Shown here: in pieces, positions 1-9,234 of the stretch
How positions within the stretch are numbered: the first letter of the stretch is position 1
How the letters are laid out: each line of letters opens with the position of its first letter
Assembly (NCBI GenBank): GCA_964344185.1
Contig: CAYFMN010000003.1
Coordinates: 1-64,000 of the forward strand
Reading direction: 5' to 3'
DNA length: 64,000 bases
From: JAJDAT01 sp964344185
Lineage (GTDB): Bacteria > Nitrospinota > Nitrospinia > Nitrospinales > JAJDAT01
The notes under the pieces: model-generated
The model's input: the letters and a program-made list of their open reading frames with translations, nothing else
Told to the model about the DNA's origin: nothing
Databases searched by the model: none
Translations under genes and position numbers: made by a program

Positions 1-33
1 AAAAATAACAAAACAAACTTCTAAAACTTTATT

Positions 34-58
34 TCAATTTTTAGAGGTCCCCTTATTT
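34..58. repeat. Possible right-end fragment of the TTAA repeat family
   Basis: The segment around 34-58 reads like the right terminal segment of the repeats at 32872, 38035 and 46001 (…TTTTTAGAGGT…CCTTA). The internal part of the family is not present. It may be a truncated or diverged copy. Weak call based on about 20 bases. Confidence 0.3.
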
Positions 59-101
59 CAATTGGGTAGTTTACGTTTTAGCTTTTATTTAATTTGAGTA
101 T

Positions 102-872
102 ATGGCAGTCATCTGTTTGCAAAAAATATTATTCAAAAAAGGGATGTCCCTAGTTTTTATCTTATTATTTGTTAACTTGATCCTGGCTTGTTCCTCTACA
201 GCTCCTCAAGAGTCAATTGCTAAGGCGGCTCAAATAAGAAGCGAAGAAATGCTAAGTGATAGCATTAGACTTTTTGAACGTTATGGCTTAATTGACGAAT
301 CGATCGCCCTACTTCGCCAAGTTTCTAAAATTGCTCCAGATAAACTCATTATGGTTGAGTCAAATTTGGGTTGGATTTACCTCCAATCTAACCAGATTGA
401 GGACGCTATTTTTCATTATCAAGAAGCTATCAGGCTAAATCCAGATTTTGCAACAGCGCATTTTTATTTAGGGGATGCTTTCTTAAGGAAGCAATTATTT
501 GATAAATCGATTCAAAGTTATAAACGCGCAATAAATATATTCACTCATAAACTTAAGAAAAGATATGACCCAAATGAGATCGATGGTTTACGAGAGGAAA
601 TGTTAAATAGAAGAGCTCTATCCTATGGCAAGATTGGACTTGTTGGAGACTTAATGAATGACGTAAAAGTCAGTGTTCCTTATACCTATAAGTCTAGCGT
701 TGAGTTTCTGAAAATTAACGATTTGACGGGTAAGGCAAACCTTAAGGCCCGTGTAACCAAAGAAACCTTAGAGAAAATGTTAAAAAAATATAATTTTAAT
801 TCCATGAGAGAAGCGTCTTTTGCTCTAAAAGACGAGCTTATAGCTCTTTCGCATCAAGATAAAGCTAAATGA
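102..872 (+). CDS. TPR-repeat lipoprotein
   Basis: 256 aa. The N-terminus has a basic stretch (KILFKKG), a hydrophobic core and a lipobox ending LILAC-S, with the lipidated Cys at about residue 30, so it should be an envelope lipoprotein. Residues about 85-150 carry tetratricopeptide repeats with the usual Gly/Tyr/Ala/Pro pattern, implying protein-protein contacts rather than catalysis. The rest is charged and helical with no recognised motif. A second Met at residue 15 is possible, but the upstream lysines favour the first ATG. It stands alone, about 150 bp before a CotH-like gene on the same strand. The specific role is unknown. Confidence 0.8.
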   Translation: MAVICLQKILFKKGMSLVFILLFVNLILACSSTAPQESIAKAAQIRSEEMLSDSIRLFERYGLIDESIALLRQVSKIAPDKLIMVESNLGWIYLQSNQIEDAIFHYQEAIRLNPDFATAHFYLGDAFLRKQLFDKSIQSYKRAINIFTHKLKKRYDPNEIDGLREEMLNRRALSYGKIGLVGDLMNDVKVSVPYTYKSSVEFLKINDLTGKANLKARVTKETLEKMLKKYNFNSMREASFALKDELIALSHQDKAK

Positions 873-1021
873 GAATTAATAGTGTTTTTAAGAAAAACTT
901 TTTGTGATGGTTTGTGTTGATAGAAAATGTTAAGTGAAGCTTACATGGTTCATTTAAAGGCTTGAAGCAACTCTTAATCTAATGAACTGTGTTGAGCTAT
1001 TTTTTGGTAGTTGAAAATTTC

Positions 1022-2761
1022 ATGAGCCAACATAATAATCTTACCAGCTGGTTAACCCGTGAGCAAAGTGGGCGAAAAAAAAGAGTTTCCGTAAAAAACT
1101 TGTTACTTTCGGTTGGCGGGCCTTGTTTATTGATTTTTATTATTCTTTGGTGTTTAAGTAATTACACTGGTTGGATAAATTTGCGTGAATACGACTCTAA
1201 AACGGACACAATTAGAAAAACTTGGATCCCAAATGTAGAATGGTTAAAAAAAAGTTTTAATGAATACTTAATTCGGCATAATACTTTTGCTGTGCATAAC
1301 GTTCTTTTCGCAACTTCTCCGCCGGCTCTTTCCCAAATACCAACTATTAGGCTTTTTTTAAGGAATAATTCGTTGGAAGAACTAAACCAAGGAATTTTAA
1401 AATTCTATTTTGGAGAATTAAGTAAAAAAAATAAAGTCAAAGGTTTTTATGAGTCTACTTCAGGAGAGCATATCCCTATTAAAATAAATCTTAGGGGAAC
1501 TATGTCGGATCATCATCAAGTCTGGAAACCTTCCATTAGAATTCGATTTCCAAAATCAAAATTACAAAATGGCTACAAAAATCATGTTCTTGTTGCTCCA
1601 GAGAATGCTTTAGGTTTAAGGAACTGGTTAAGTAATTATTTAAGCGGCAAATGGAATATGCTTAATTTAAAAGAACATTTTGTAAGGCTCTTTATTAATA
1701 ATAAGTTTTTTGGCGTGTACAATCGGATTTGGAGATTAGATGAATCACTCCTCATCCAATCTAAAACTCTGCCTGGTCCTTTTTTTAGACTTGAGCCGAA
1801 AAATAAAGGTTTATTTTACATTGGAAACTTTTTGTTTTGGAATAATCCAGAAGGATGGGAATCAATCGGGGTTCAGAAAGCACATGGATTAAAAATAATT
1901 GAGCGGTTTGTAAGCGCAAGCCAACATGTTTTGAATTGGAATTCAAAAGAGAGTTTATTGAAAGCCATTCCAATTCTTGATGAATATTTAGATAAAGATA
2001 TCTTTGCTAAATATTTGGCAATATTATGCCATTCAGGCGAGCGACACGTTGATGGGCAGCATAACAACGCTTTATGGTTAGACACAACATCAGGAAAGAT
2101 TGTGCCAATATTGATGGATGTATCTGGTTATAATTGGGACTCTTTAGACTCAAAAGATTTGGAACGACCTATTTTGAAGATGGATCCTGGTTACATAGCA
2201 GCTTGGCTAATGAACCCAAATAATTTAGCGCTTTATATTGATCGATTATATGAGTTAATTAATTCATTTGGATCCGCCAAAAAGTTAGATAAACGTATTA
2301 GGTCTCAATGGATAAAAATTAAGGGCGATATTCGTTCGGATATTAATTTGAGTAAAAGCGGATATGCAGGAAGGGAATATTTTTCGTTTAGAAAGTCTGA
2401 AGAGAATATTAAGTATTTAATCAAGTTTATTTATGAAAGAGAGGAATGGATTAGAGATCAACTTTTTTCAGATAGCATTTCCGTTGTTGATAAAAGACAG
2501 AATGAATTTGATGTTTTTATCGAAGGTTTTTCTGGGGTTCTAGCTAAAAAGATTGACGGGCAAAATTTTTTTATAAATAATTCAGAGCATAGTATTTTTG
2601 CAAAATTATTACCTTCAATGAATGAACCTTCTTTGAGCAAATATTTTGGAACTTCTCGCTCATATGCCTTTTTTACGCTTTCAGGAAAACCAGATGATTT
2701 TGTTTTTACACATCGCTTAATGGAACTCAAGTTCATTTTTCCAGTCCTCCAGAAAATCTAA
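1022..2761 (+). CDS. CotH-kinase-like membrane-anchored protein (N-terminal part of a frameshifted gene)
   Basis: The ATG at 1022 (MSQHNNLT) is preferred over the GTG at 989. An N-terminal basic patch is followed by one membrane segment at residues about 26-48. The following domain has CotH/spore-coat-kinase hallmarks: LRGTMSDHHQ near the start, a VRLFINNKFFGVYNRIW strand, a conserved HVDGQHNN block and then PILMDVSGYNWD, matching the family's H-x-N and D-x-D regions. CotH proteins are atypical kinases; in Gram-negatives their substrates are mostly unknown. The last residues (about 2700-2761) look off-frame. The frame of the next gene, read upstream, gives a more natural continuation (NGTQVHFSSPPENLKAL), so the true protein probably continues into the beta-helix ORF at 2767. 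Confidence 0.65.
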   Translation: MSQHNNLTSWLTREQSGRKKRVSVKNLLLSVGGPCLLIFIILWCLSNYTGWINLREYDSKTDTIRKTWIPNVEWLKKSFNEYLIRHNTFAVHNVLFATSPPALSQIPTIRLFLRNNSLEELNQGILKFYFGELSKKNKVKGFYESTSGEHIPIKINLRGTMSDHHQVWKPSIRIRFPKSKLQNGYKNHVLVAPENALGLRNWLSNYLSGKWNMLNLKEHFVRLFINNKFFGVYNRIWRLDESLLIQSKTLPGPFFRLEPKNKGLFYIGNFLFWNNPEGWESIGVQKAHGLKIIERFVSASQHVLNWNSKESLLKAIPILDEYLDKDIFAKYLAILCHSGERHVDGQHNNALWLDTTSGKIVPILMDVSGYNWDSLDSKDLERPILKMDPGYIAAWLMNPNNLALYIDRLYELINSFGSAKKLDKRIRSQWIKIKGDIRSDINLSKSGYAGREYFSFRKSEENIKYLIKFIYEREEWIRDQLFSDSISVVDKRQNEFDVFIEGFSGVLAKKIDGQNFFINNSEHSIFAKLLPSMNEPSLSKYFGTSRSYAFFTLSGKPDDFVFTHRLMELKFIFPVLQKI

Positions 2762-2766
2762 AAGCT

Positions 2767-3723
2767 TTGAGAAAACTAGAAGGCGTTAATATTTTTAATA
2801 TTCCTGAATTAGATATTTCACCCGTGACTTTGAAGGCAAGTCAATTAATATTAAATGAAACTAAAGAGTTTAACGCTGGACAACCTGTGACTATAAAGCC
2901 TGGAACTACTATATATCTTGGTTCTCAAGTTTCTCTTATTTTTAAGGGGCCTCTAACAATTGAAGGGACCAAAGATTTACCCGTCCGTATTCGACCATTA
3001 GATGATACAAAACCTTTTGGGGTAGTTGCACTTTTGGGTGAAAAAGCGAAAGGGAGTCGTATCGATTATTTAGATATAGAAGGAGGCTCGGTTCATAATC
3101 GGTATAATTTGGAATTCACTGGTATGTTGTCTATACATGACAACCCCGACATCAAAATTTTTAACAGTAGATTTGGCCAAAACTTTTTAGGAGACGATGC
3201 GGTTCATTTTGTCAGGTCTAAAGTTAAAATAGATAACTGTGTTTTTGAAGATGCACAAAGCGATGCGATAGACTTTGACCTTGTTGATGGTGAGATTCGA
3301 AACAGTGTTTTTAGAAACACAGGCAATGATGGACTCGATATAAGTATGGGAACGGTATTGGTGGCTGACAGTCAATTTGAAAAGAGCGGAGATAAGTGTA
3401 TAAGCGTTGGAGAAGGAGCTCAAACAACTATTGTTGGATCAAAGTTTCGTCAATGCAATGTAGGGATAGCTGTCAAGGACCGGTCTAAAGTCGCTCTTAC
3501 CAACAGTTTATTTTTGGAAAATAATATTGCTTACAATACTTATCGAAAGAAATGGCGTTGGGAAATGGGAGGTGAAGGCGTATTACTAAATACCTATTTT
3601 AAAAATTCCACTTCTGTAGATATTAAAGGCGATAAATTCAGTAAGGTTTCTTTTATAGGTTCTACTCCCAAAAAACTTCGTAGTGAAGGCAAGTTTCAAC
3701 TAATAGAAAACTTAAAGGGATGA
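2767..3723 (+). CDS. Right-handed parallel beta-helix domain (C-terminal part of the CotH-like gene)
   Basis: 318 aa ORF starting at a weak TTG with no visible ribosome site, 5 bp after the stop of the CotH-like ORF. From about residue 45 it shows repeating short beta-coils of the pectate-lyase/NosD type (repeated xxNSxF, DxxDxS and GGxV patterns), a fold typical of surface polysaccharide-binding or -cleaving modules. In-frame coding sense extends upstream of 2767 to about 2700, where a TGA at 2695 closes the frame. This suggests a single-base frameshift rather than a separate gene. CotH plus beta-helix in one polypeptide is a sensible architecture. Confidence 0.6.
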   Translation: MRKLEGVNIFNIPELDISPVTLKASQLILNETKEFNAGQPVTIKPGTTIYLGSQVSLIFKGPLTIEGTKDLPVRIRPLDDTKPFGVVALLGEKAKGSRIDYLDIEGGSVHNRYNLEFTGMLSIHDNPDIKIFNSRFGQNFLGDDAVHFVRSKVKIDNCVFEDAQSDAIDFDLVDGEIRNSVFRNTGNDGLDISMGTVLVADSQFEKSGDKCISVGEGAQTTIVGSKFRQCNVGIAVKDRSKVALTNSLFLENNIAYNTYRKKWRWEMGGEGVLLNTYFKNSTSVDIKGDKFSKVSFIGSTPKKLRSEGKFQLIENLKG

Positions 3724-4003
3724 GTAATGTTCAATGTCTGCGCTTTGAATCTAACTATTGTTCAATACCTATGGGAAATATGTTTGAGTAAAGTTTAAGA
3801 GATTGGTTCTTGAGTCAAACACAAAAAATGGGAGGACTATAATCAACTAATTATACTATGGCGAGAGTAACTTGATAGTTCTTACGAAAAGTTGACAGGG
3901 GGAGAATATTTTAAAGTTAGAACTGGTTGCTAATACGACGCTATATAACAAAATAGAGCCGAAAAAATTAATATTTGAGCTTATAGGTCATTGGTTTTAC
4001 TAG

Positions 4004-4077
4004 TGCGCCTGGCGCGATTCGAACGCGCGACCTTTGGCTTCGGAGGCCAACACTCTATCCAACTGAGCTACAGGCGC
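4004..4077 (-). tRNA. tRNA-Arg (CCG anticodon)
   Basis: On the minus strand the 74-nt sequence folds as a cloverleaf. The acceptor GCGCCTG pairs with CAGGCGC, the D arm contains AGTTGGA, the anticodon stem TTGGC/GCCAA encloses loop CTCCGAA with anticodon CCG, and the T arm has GTTCGAAT. The discriminator is A and no CCA is encoded. It lies 5 bp downstream of the stop codon of the small protein at 4083, on the same strand, so the two may share a transcript. Confidence 0.95.
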
Positions 4078-4082
4078 GTTTT

Positions 4083-4412
4083 TTAGATGCCTTCTTCGCT
4101 CATTGGAGCGATATCTTCTGAGTTTTGCTTAAGTTCATGACCGAATTCTTTGATTGCTTCAATGCGCCAACGCCACCATTTAACTTCTTCTTTCAGGGCT
4201 TCGTCGGAACCATCGGGTAATCCGATGCTTATTTCTTTGTTGACTGCAACGCTAACTTTAGCCGATTCGGGTATTTCTAACCCAAATTCTTTTAAAGTTC
4301 CCAGGGTATCTTTTAATAACTTTTTTTTGAAGTCTTCCTGCGTTACGGCTTTGGCTGCGACTTTTTGCCATTTCGCATCCATATCGGCTTTTTTCTTTGG
4401 GCTTAAACTCAT
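4083..4412 (-). CDS. Small nitrile-hydratase-leader-like (NHLP-type) protein
   Basis: 109 aa. Residues about 10-65 follow the pattern of NHLP leader peptides and the nitrile hydratase alpha N-terminus: a KWQKVAAKA-type helix, then DFKKKLLKD, LGTLKEFGLEIPES, and a short strand ending IGLPDG. The C-terminal 40 residues are charged and contain WWRWR, with no Cys, no Gly-Gly cleavage site and no Ser/Thr-rich core. The metal-binding CxxCSC of nitrile hydratase is absent. It is therefore either an orphan leader-like protein or a stand-alone member of this domain family. No lanthipeptide, cyclodehydratase or peptidase-ABC gene is nearby. It lies 75 bp after alaS and 5 bp before tRNA-Arg. Confidence 0.6.
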   Translation of the reverse strand: MSLSPKKKADMDAKWQKVAAKAVTQEDFKKKLLKDTLGTLKEFGLEIPESAKVSVAVNKEISIGLPDGSDEALKEEVKWWRWRIEAIKEFGHELKQNSEDIAPMSEEGI

Positions 4413-4487
4413 GGGCGTCCTCTTTTAAACTTTATAACTTAAATGATTCAAAAAATTACGAAAAATATATTTGGGTTTAAATTAGTC

Positions 4488-7124
4488 TTAATTTTTTTCG
4501 ATTAGTTTAGAAACTTGTTCTAAAGCTTTGTCTAAATTTTCAGGTTGAGAGCCGCCTGCTTGCGCCATGTCGGGGCGTCCGCCGCCGCTACCACCGACGA
4601 TTTGAGCGATTTCTTTTAGTAGGTTACCGGCATGATATTGTTTGGTTAAATCTTTAGTAACCCCTGCCGCAAGCAATACTTTCCCATTTTGAACGCTTCC
4701 GACGACCACAACCCCACTTTTCATTTTATTTTTGGCATTATCGATATAGGTTCGCAACGTTTTGGAATCCATGCCTTCAAGGTTTTTAACCAGGGTTTTG
4801 ACGCCGTTGATTTCGACAAATTCATCGCCTTTTTCGTGTCCTCCTCCAAAGAGCATTTTTTCTTTCAGAGATTGAATTTGTTTTTCAAGTTCCCGATTTT
4901 TTTCAATCAACTTTTGAATTCGGCCAAGTTCTTCTTTGGGTTGTGATTTAAGAACATTTCGAATTTCGCCGAGCGATTCGCTATCTTCCTGGATTTTTTC
5001 TAAAGCAGCCGCCCCGGTGATCGCTTCGATTCGCCTAACTCCTGAGGCGACGCTGCCCTCGGAAATTATTTTAAAAATTCCAACGTCGCCTGTCGCCGAA
5101 ATATGAGTGCCTCCGCAAAGCTCTTTACTAAAGCCGGGAACGGATACGACGCGTACGTTGGAGCCATATTTTTCTCCAAACAAAGCGGTAGCCCCATCGT
5201 CTAAAGCTTCTTGAATACTCATTTCTTTAGTTTTTACGGCTGTGTTTTTGCGGATTTCGTCGTTTACTAAAGCCTCAATTCTTGATTTATCTTTTTCTGT
5301 CAGCGGGGAAAAATGGGAATAGTCAAAGCGCAATCGGTCTGGCGCTACTAAAGAGCCTGCTTGTTTTACATGATCTCCTAGCACCGTTTTCAAAGCAGCG
5401 TGCAAAAGGTGAGTTGAAGTATGGTTCAATGCCGTATTTTGTCGCCCCGTTTCATCTACCTGGAGCGAAATTTTGTCGCCTTTTTTTATTGAGCCTCGAA
5501 TAACTTTTGCATGGTGGGCGATGAGTTCGGCAACTGGTTTTGTTGTGTTGGTAATTTCCAGTTGCACGTTTTCATTAAACGCTTTTCCAAAATCTCCTAC
5601 TTGCCCCCCAGATTCTCCATAAAACGGAGTGGCTTTTGTGAGGAAAGTAATTTCTTCTCCTTCTGAAGCCGATCCAATTTCTTCGTCATTTTTTAATATC
5701 GCGGTTATCAGGCTTTCAGATTGGGTTTGATTGTATCCTTCAAACTCGGTTGGAGGCGAACTTTGCAAATAGCTTTTAAAAAAAGGAGAAATTTCTTTTT
5801 CTCCCGAGCCCTTCCAAGAAGCCATGGCCATTTCTTTTTGGTTCCGCATGGCTTTATTAAATCCGTCCAGATCCAGGGAATAGTTTGCGTCTTGAGCAAT
5901 ATCCTGGGCTAAGTCGACCGGGAACCCATAGGTGTCATACAGTTTAAAAACTTCTTCACCAGGAATCATTGCAAGGCCCGATTTTTTGACTTTTTCCAAA
6001 ATTTCGTCTAATCGTTGAGTTCCATAATGTAAGGTATTCTTGAAGCTTTCCTCTTCATTTTGAGCGACTCTATTGATGAAGACGCGATTATCTTCTAATT
6101 CAGGATATGCTCCTTTAAAATAAGACACTACTTTATCGGTTATTTGATAGAAAAATGGAAACTCGATACCCAGCATTTTACCGTGCCTTAACGCTCGTCT
6201 AATAATTCTTCTTAGCACATAACCTCTACCTTCGTTTGAAGGAAGAATGCCGTCGTTAATTAAAAACGTAGCGGCTCGAGAGTGATCTGCAATTACTTTA
6301 AGAGAAACGTCTTTAGATTTGTCGGAACCATAAGAAGTTTTTGCAATTTCGGCGGCGTCTTCAATAATTTTAGATAAGAGATCCGAATCGTAATTACTGG
6401 GTTGTTTTTGGACAACGGCTGTTAGACGTTCTAACCCCATTCCCGTATCGATGCAGGGGTTTGGAAGCGGGGATAGATTTCCTTTTTCATCCCTATCGTA
6501 TTGCATAAAAACCAGATTCCAGATTTCCAAGTAGCGATCACATTCGCATCCTACAGCGCAATCAGGTTTTCCGCAGCCTAAAGCTTCTCCCTGGTCAATA
6601 TGAATTTCCGAACATGGTCCACAAGGTCCAGTAGGTCCCATAGACCAAAAGTTATCCTCTTCTCCTAATCTGGAAATTCGTTCTTTTGGAATTCCTATGT
6701 CATTGGCCCAATAATTAAAGGCCTCGTCGTCAGTTTCGAAAACCGAGACGTAAAGTTTATCTTTAGGAAGCTGTAATGTTTCAGTTAAAAACTCCCAACC
6801 AAACTCAATAGCTTCTTTTTTGAAATAATCGCCGAAAGAAAAGTTTCCCAGCATTTCGAAGAAAGTATGGTGACGGGCTGTTCTGCCGACCATTTCGAGA
6901 TCGTTGTGTTTTCCCCCCGCTCGTATACATTTTTGAACCGAAACAGCTCTTTTATAGTCGCGCGTTTCTTTGCCTAAAAAAACGTTTTTAAATTGAACCA
7001 TTCCAGCGTTTGTGAAAAGAAGCGTTGGGTCGTTCTGAGGCACCAAAATATCACTTTGAACCAAGGTGTGTCCTCGCTCTACGAAGTAGTCCGTGAATTT
7101 TTTTCGAATTTCGTCGCCTGTCAT
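4488..7124 (-). CDS. alaS: Alanyl-tRNA synthetase
   Basis: 878 aa, the normal full length of the bacterial enzyme. It ligates alanine to tRNA-Ala. The N-terminal class II catalytic core is clear (FTNAGMVQFKNVFLG, HHTFFEMLGNFSFGDYF, GPTGPCGPCSEIH). The editing domain has the zinc ligands HTSTHLLHAAL and CGGTHISATGD. The C-Ala/DHHA1 domain ends with GGSGGGRPDMAQAGG. The start ATG opens MTGDEIRKKF. The gene sits 41 bp downstream of kdsD on the same strand and is followed by the NHLP-like gene and tRNA-Arg, suggesting one transcript. No unusual residues were noticed. Confidence 0.97.
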   Translation of the reverse strand: MTGDEIRKKFTDYFVERGHTLVQSDILVPQNDPTLLFTNAGMVQFKNVFLGKETRDYKRAVSVQKCIRAGGKHNDLEMVGRTARHHTFFEMLGNFSFGDYFKKEAIEFGWEFLTETLQLPKDKLYVSVFETDDEAFNYWANDIGIPKERISRLGEEDNFWSMGPTGPCGPCSEIHIDQGEALGCGKPDCAVGCECDRYLEIWNLVFMQYDRDEKGNLSPLPNPCIDTGMGLERLTAVVQKQPSNYDSDLLSKIIEDAAEIAKTSYGSDKSKDVSLKVIADHSRAATFLINDGILPSNEGRGYVLRRIIRRALRHGKMLGIEFPFFYQITDKVVSYFKGAYPELEDNRVFINRVAQNEEESFKNTLHYGTQRLDEILEKVKKSGLAMIPGEEVFKLYDTYGFPVDLAQDIAQDANYSLDLDGFNKAMRNQKEMAMASWKGSGEKEISPFFKSYLQSSPPTEFEGYNQTQSESLITAILKNDEEIGSASEGEEITFLTKATPFYGESGGQVGDFGKAFNENVQLEITNTTKPVAELIAHHAKVIRGSIKKGDKISLQVDETGRQNTALNHTSTHLLHAALKTVLGDHVKQAGSLVAPDRLRFDYSHFSPLTEKDKSRIEALVNDEIRKNTAVKTKEMSIQEALDDGATALFGEKYGSNVRVVSVPGFSKELCGGTHISATGDVGIFKIISEGSVASGVRRIEAITGAAALEKIQEDSESLGEIRNVLKSQPKEELGRIQKLIEKNRELEKQIQSLKEKMLFGGGHEKGDEFVEINGVKTLVKNLEGMDSKTLRTYIDNAKNKMKSGVVVVGSVQNGKVLLAAGVTKDLTKQYHAGNLLKEIAQIVGGSGGGRPDMAQAGGSQPENLDKALEQVSKLIEKN

Positions 7125-7165
7125 AGCTCTAGTCAGTTAGGTACAAGCTTTCAAAATAGAGGAGG

Positions 7166-8170
7166 CTAAACAATGCCCGCCTTTAATAAATCTTGCAGGT
7201 GAATAATCCCGTCGATTGTCCTCTGATCTTCCGAAACAATCAAGGAGGAAATTGCATGTTTTTCCATTATCTGAACAGCCTTTGTGGCCAAATTATTTTT
7301 ATTAATTGTTTTGGGGTTTTTGTTCATCATTTCTTTTGCGAGAGTTTTTGATATATCTTTTTTTGACTCGATTAAGCGTCGAATATCCCCATCGGTGATA
7401 ATTCCGATAATGCAATTGTCGGAATCGACTACAATTGTAGTTCCTAAACCTTTTCGGCTCATCTCTGAAAGTACAGATAAAATATCGGTTTTTAATGAAA
7501 CCAAGGGAATTTCATTGCCTGTTCGCATTAGATCGCCGACACTTGTCAAAAGTCTTTTACCAAGACTTCCCCCCGGATGGTTTTGCGCAAAATCCTCTTC
7601 TTTAATTCCTTTTTTATTAATTAAGGCAATAGCTAAAGCGTCGCCCATTGCTAAAGCTGCAGCTGTACTGGCTGTCGGCGCAAGGTCTAAAGGGCAAGCT
7701 TCTCTGTCAACCCCGGTGTCTAAAACATGATCGCTGCGTTTTGCCAGGGTAGAATTTAAATTTCCTGTTATCCCAACCAAAGTGGCTCCTATGCGACCTA
7801 CAAAAGGTAAAATTTTAAGAATCTCTTCGGTTTCCCCGCTGTTGGATATTGCTAGAACTAAACCTTTCTTGGAAATAATGCCTAAATCCCCATGACTTCC
7901 CTCGGCAGCGTGTAAAAAAACAGCCGGAATGCCAATACTTGAAAGGGTCGCCGCGATTTTTTTTCCGATCAATCCTGATTTTCCAATCCCTGTAACAATA
8001 ATGGTTCCGGAATGTTGGTCAATTAAGTTGACGACTTCCACAAACTCGTCAGTCAAACGGTCCGCAAGAGCAGAAATCGCCTCGCTTTCAATTTTGAAAA
8101 CGCTTTTGGCTGATTGAAGGATCGCTTCTTTCTCTTTATCCATTGATGCGAGTGACTTTAGCTGAACCAT
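7166..8170 (-). CDS. kdsD: Arabinose-5-phosphate isomerase, KdsD/KpsF family
   Basis: 334 aa. It interconverts ribulose-5-phosphate and arabinose-5-phosphate, the first step toward Kdo for lipopolysaccharide. An N-terminal SIS domain (about 40-170) shows GIGKSGLIGKK, FLHAAEGSHGDLG and ISNSGETEEI. Two CBS domains fill about 205-330 (DLMRTGNEIP; IITDGDIRRL; AKEMMNKNP). The length and domain order match KdsD/KpsF/GutQ. A second in-frame ATG at 8143 (MDKEKEA) is an alternative start. It heads the minus-strand run kdsD-alaS-NHLP-tRNA. Its presence supports a Gram-negative, Kdo-containing envelope. Confidence 0.92.
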   Translation of the reverse strand: MVQLKSLASMDKEKEAILQSAKSVFKIESEAISALADRLTDEFVEVVNLIDQHSGTIIVTGIGKSGLIGKKIAATLSSIGIPAVFLHAAEGSHGDLGIISKKGLVLAISNSGETEEILKILPFVGRIGATLVGITGNLNSTLAKRSDHVLDTGVDREACPLDLAPTASTAAALAMGDALAIALINKKGIKEEDFAQNHPGGSLGKRLLTSVGDLMRTGNEIPLVSLKTDILSVLSEMSRKGLGTTIVVDSDNCIIGIITDGDIRRLIESKKDISKTLAKEMMNKNPKTINKNNLATKAVQIMEKHAISSLIVSEDQRTIDGIIHLQDLLKAGIV

Positions 8171-8413
8171 TAAAATACAAACCTATTGATTTTTTTATGA
8201 AAACTAATAGCTTACCATAAATTATTCGGTCCAACAATTGAACGATTTTGTTATTGTGCATAAAATTCAATTAGATAATAATCGTTGAGTAAAGCGAGTT
8301 AGAATAATATTTTTCGGCAATTTTGGGATAAGTTGGTTGAAATATTCTTAATAAAGTTCTACTGTTATGAATTATTTGAGCGTAATCAGATATTGATTCA
8401 ATAAACTCAGGTT

Positions 8414-9079
8414 ATGGACGCGACAGAAAATCAAAAAATCCGAGTTATGATAGCCGACGACCATGAAATAGTTCGGGAAGAGTTGATTCATGTCGTTTCT
8501 AAAACAGACGACATAGAGGTGATTGGACAAGCTGAAAACGGAAAAGAAATTATAGAAAAGTTAGAAGATAGAGAGCCAGATGTATTGTTACTGGATTTGG
8601 AAATGCCTGAGAAAAATGGATGGGAGGCTCTAAAGTTTTGCCAAGAAAATCTTCCAAGTTTGGAAGTTCTGATTTTAAGCGTTTATCCAGAGAGTTTTTA
8701 TGGGGGGCGCTTGATAAATGCGGGGGCTTCCGGCTATTTGAACAAAAATACGGCCACCAAACGGGTAGTTGAAGCCATACGCACGGTAAATAATGGCGAT
8801 ATGTTTGTAAGCGAAGAGTTAGCCAAACAAATAAGAAAACAACCGAGAAAAAGAAATAGCGATGCGCTTCATGATATGTTATCGGCGCGGGAATTCGAAA
8901 TATTTTCGTTAATTGTGGGCGGAAAAAAATTGATCAACATTGCCGAAGAGCTTTCCATTAGCGTGGGTACAGTGAGCACTCACAGAACTCGAATTCTCAA
9001 AAAATTTAATATGGAAAGTAACGCCGAACTTGTGAGCTATGCTATTAGCGCAGGGTTGGTTAGCAAACCTACCATTTAA
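8414..9079 (+). CDS. NarL/FixJ-type response regulator
   Basis: 221 aa. The receiver domain (about 8-125) has the acidic pair D15/D16, phospho-acceptor Asp at about residue 61 in LLLDLEMPEKNGW, the switch Ser in LILSVYPES and the Lys in YLNKN. A LuxR-type helix-turn-helix follows (about 150-215: LSAREFEIF…ISVGTVSTHRTRILKKF). It should bind DNA as a phosphorylation-controlled dimer. No histidine kinase lies in the window, so its partner and regulon are unknown. It is divergent from kdsD, with about 240 bp between the starts, and is followed by polA. Confidence 0.92.
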   Translation: MDATENQKIRVMIADDHEIVREELIHVVSKTDDIEVIGQAENGKEIIEKLEDREPDVLLLDLEMPEKNGWEALKFCQENLPSLEVLILSVYPESFYGGRLINAGASGYLNKNTATKRVVEAIRTVNNGDMFVSEELAKQIRKQPRKRNSDALHDMLSAREFEIFSLIVGGKKLINIAEELSISVGTVSTHRTRILKKFNMESNAELVSYAISAGLVSKPTI

Positions 9080-9097
9080 TTCCTTCCAACTTTTAAC

Positions 9098-9127
9098 TTC
9101 CAATAATAACAAGCTTGGAATTTTTTT
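9098..9127 (+). terminator. Weak stem-loop with T-run after the response regulator
   Basis: TTCCAA (9098-9103) pairs with TTGGAA (9115-9120) over an 11-nt loop and is followed by seven T. It lies 19 bp after the response-regulator stop. The stem is only 6 bp, so termination would be leaky. Confidence 0.35.
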
Positions 9128-9234
9128 ACGCTTTTGCATTGTGAGCATGGCGACTTAAAAAGTTTAACTTTATAGAAATGATTTTTGCCAAAATATCTTT
9201 TAACGTTTGATAATTAAGATTCCCCGGAGACAAT

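Noticed and set aside
989..1021. GTG start for the CotH-like gene
   Set aside because: Adds 11 residues with no clear ribosome site; the ATG at 1022 places a basic tail before the membrane anchor as expected.
4083..4412. Nitrile hydratase alpha subunit
   Set aside because: Far too short and lacks the CxxCSC metal site; only the leader-like region is similar.
4150..4428. Plus-strand 92-codon frame over the NHLP-like gene
   Set aside because: Antisense shadow; the minus-strand protein has a recognisable domain pattern.
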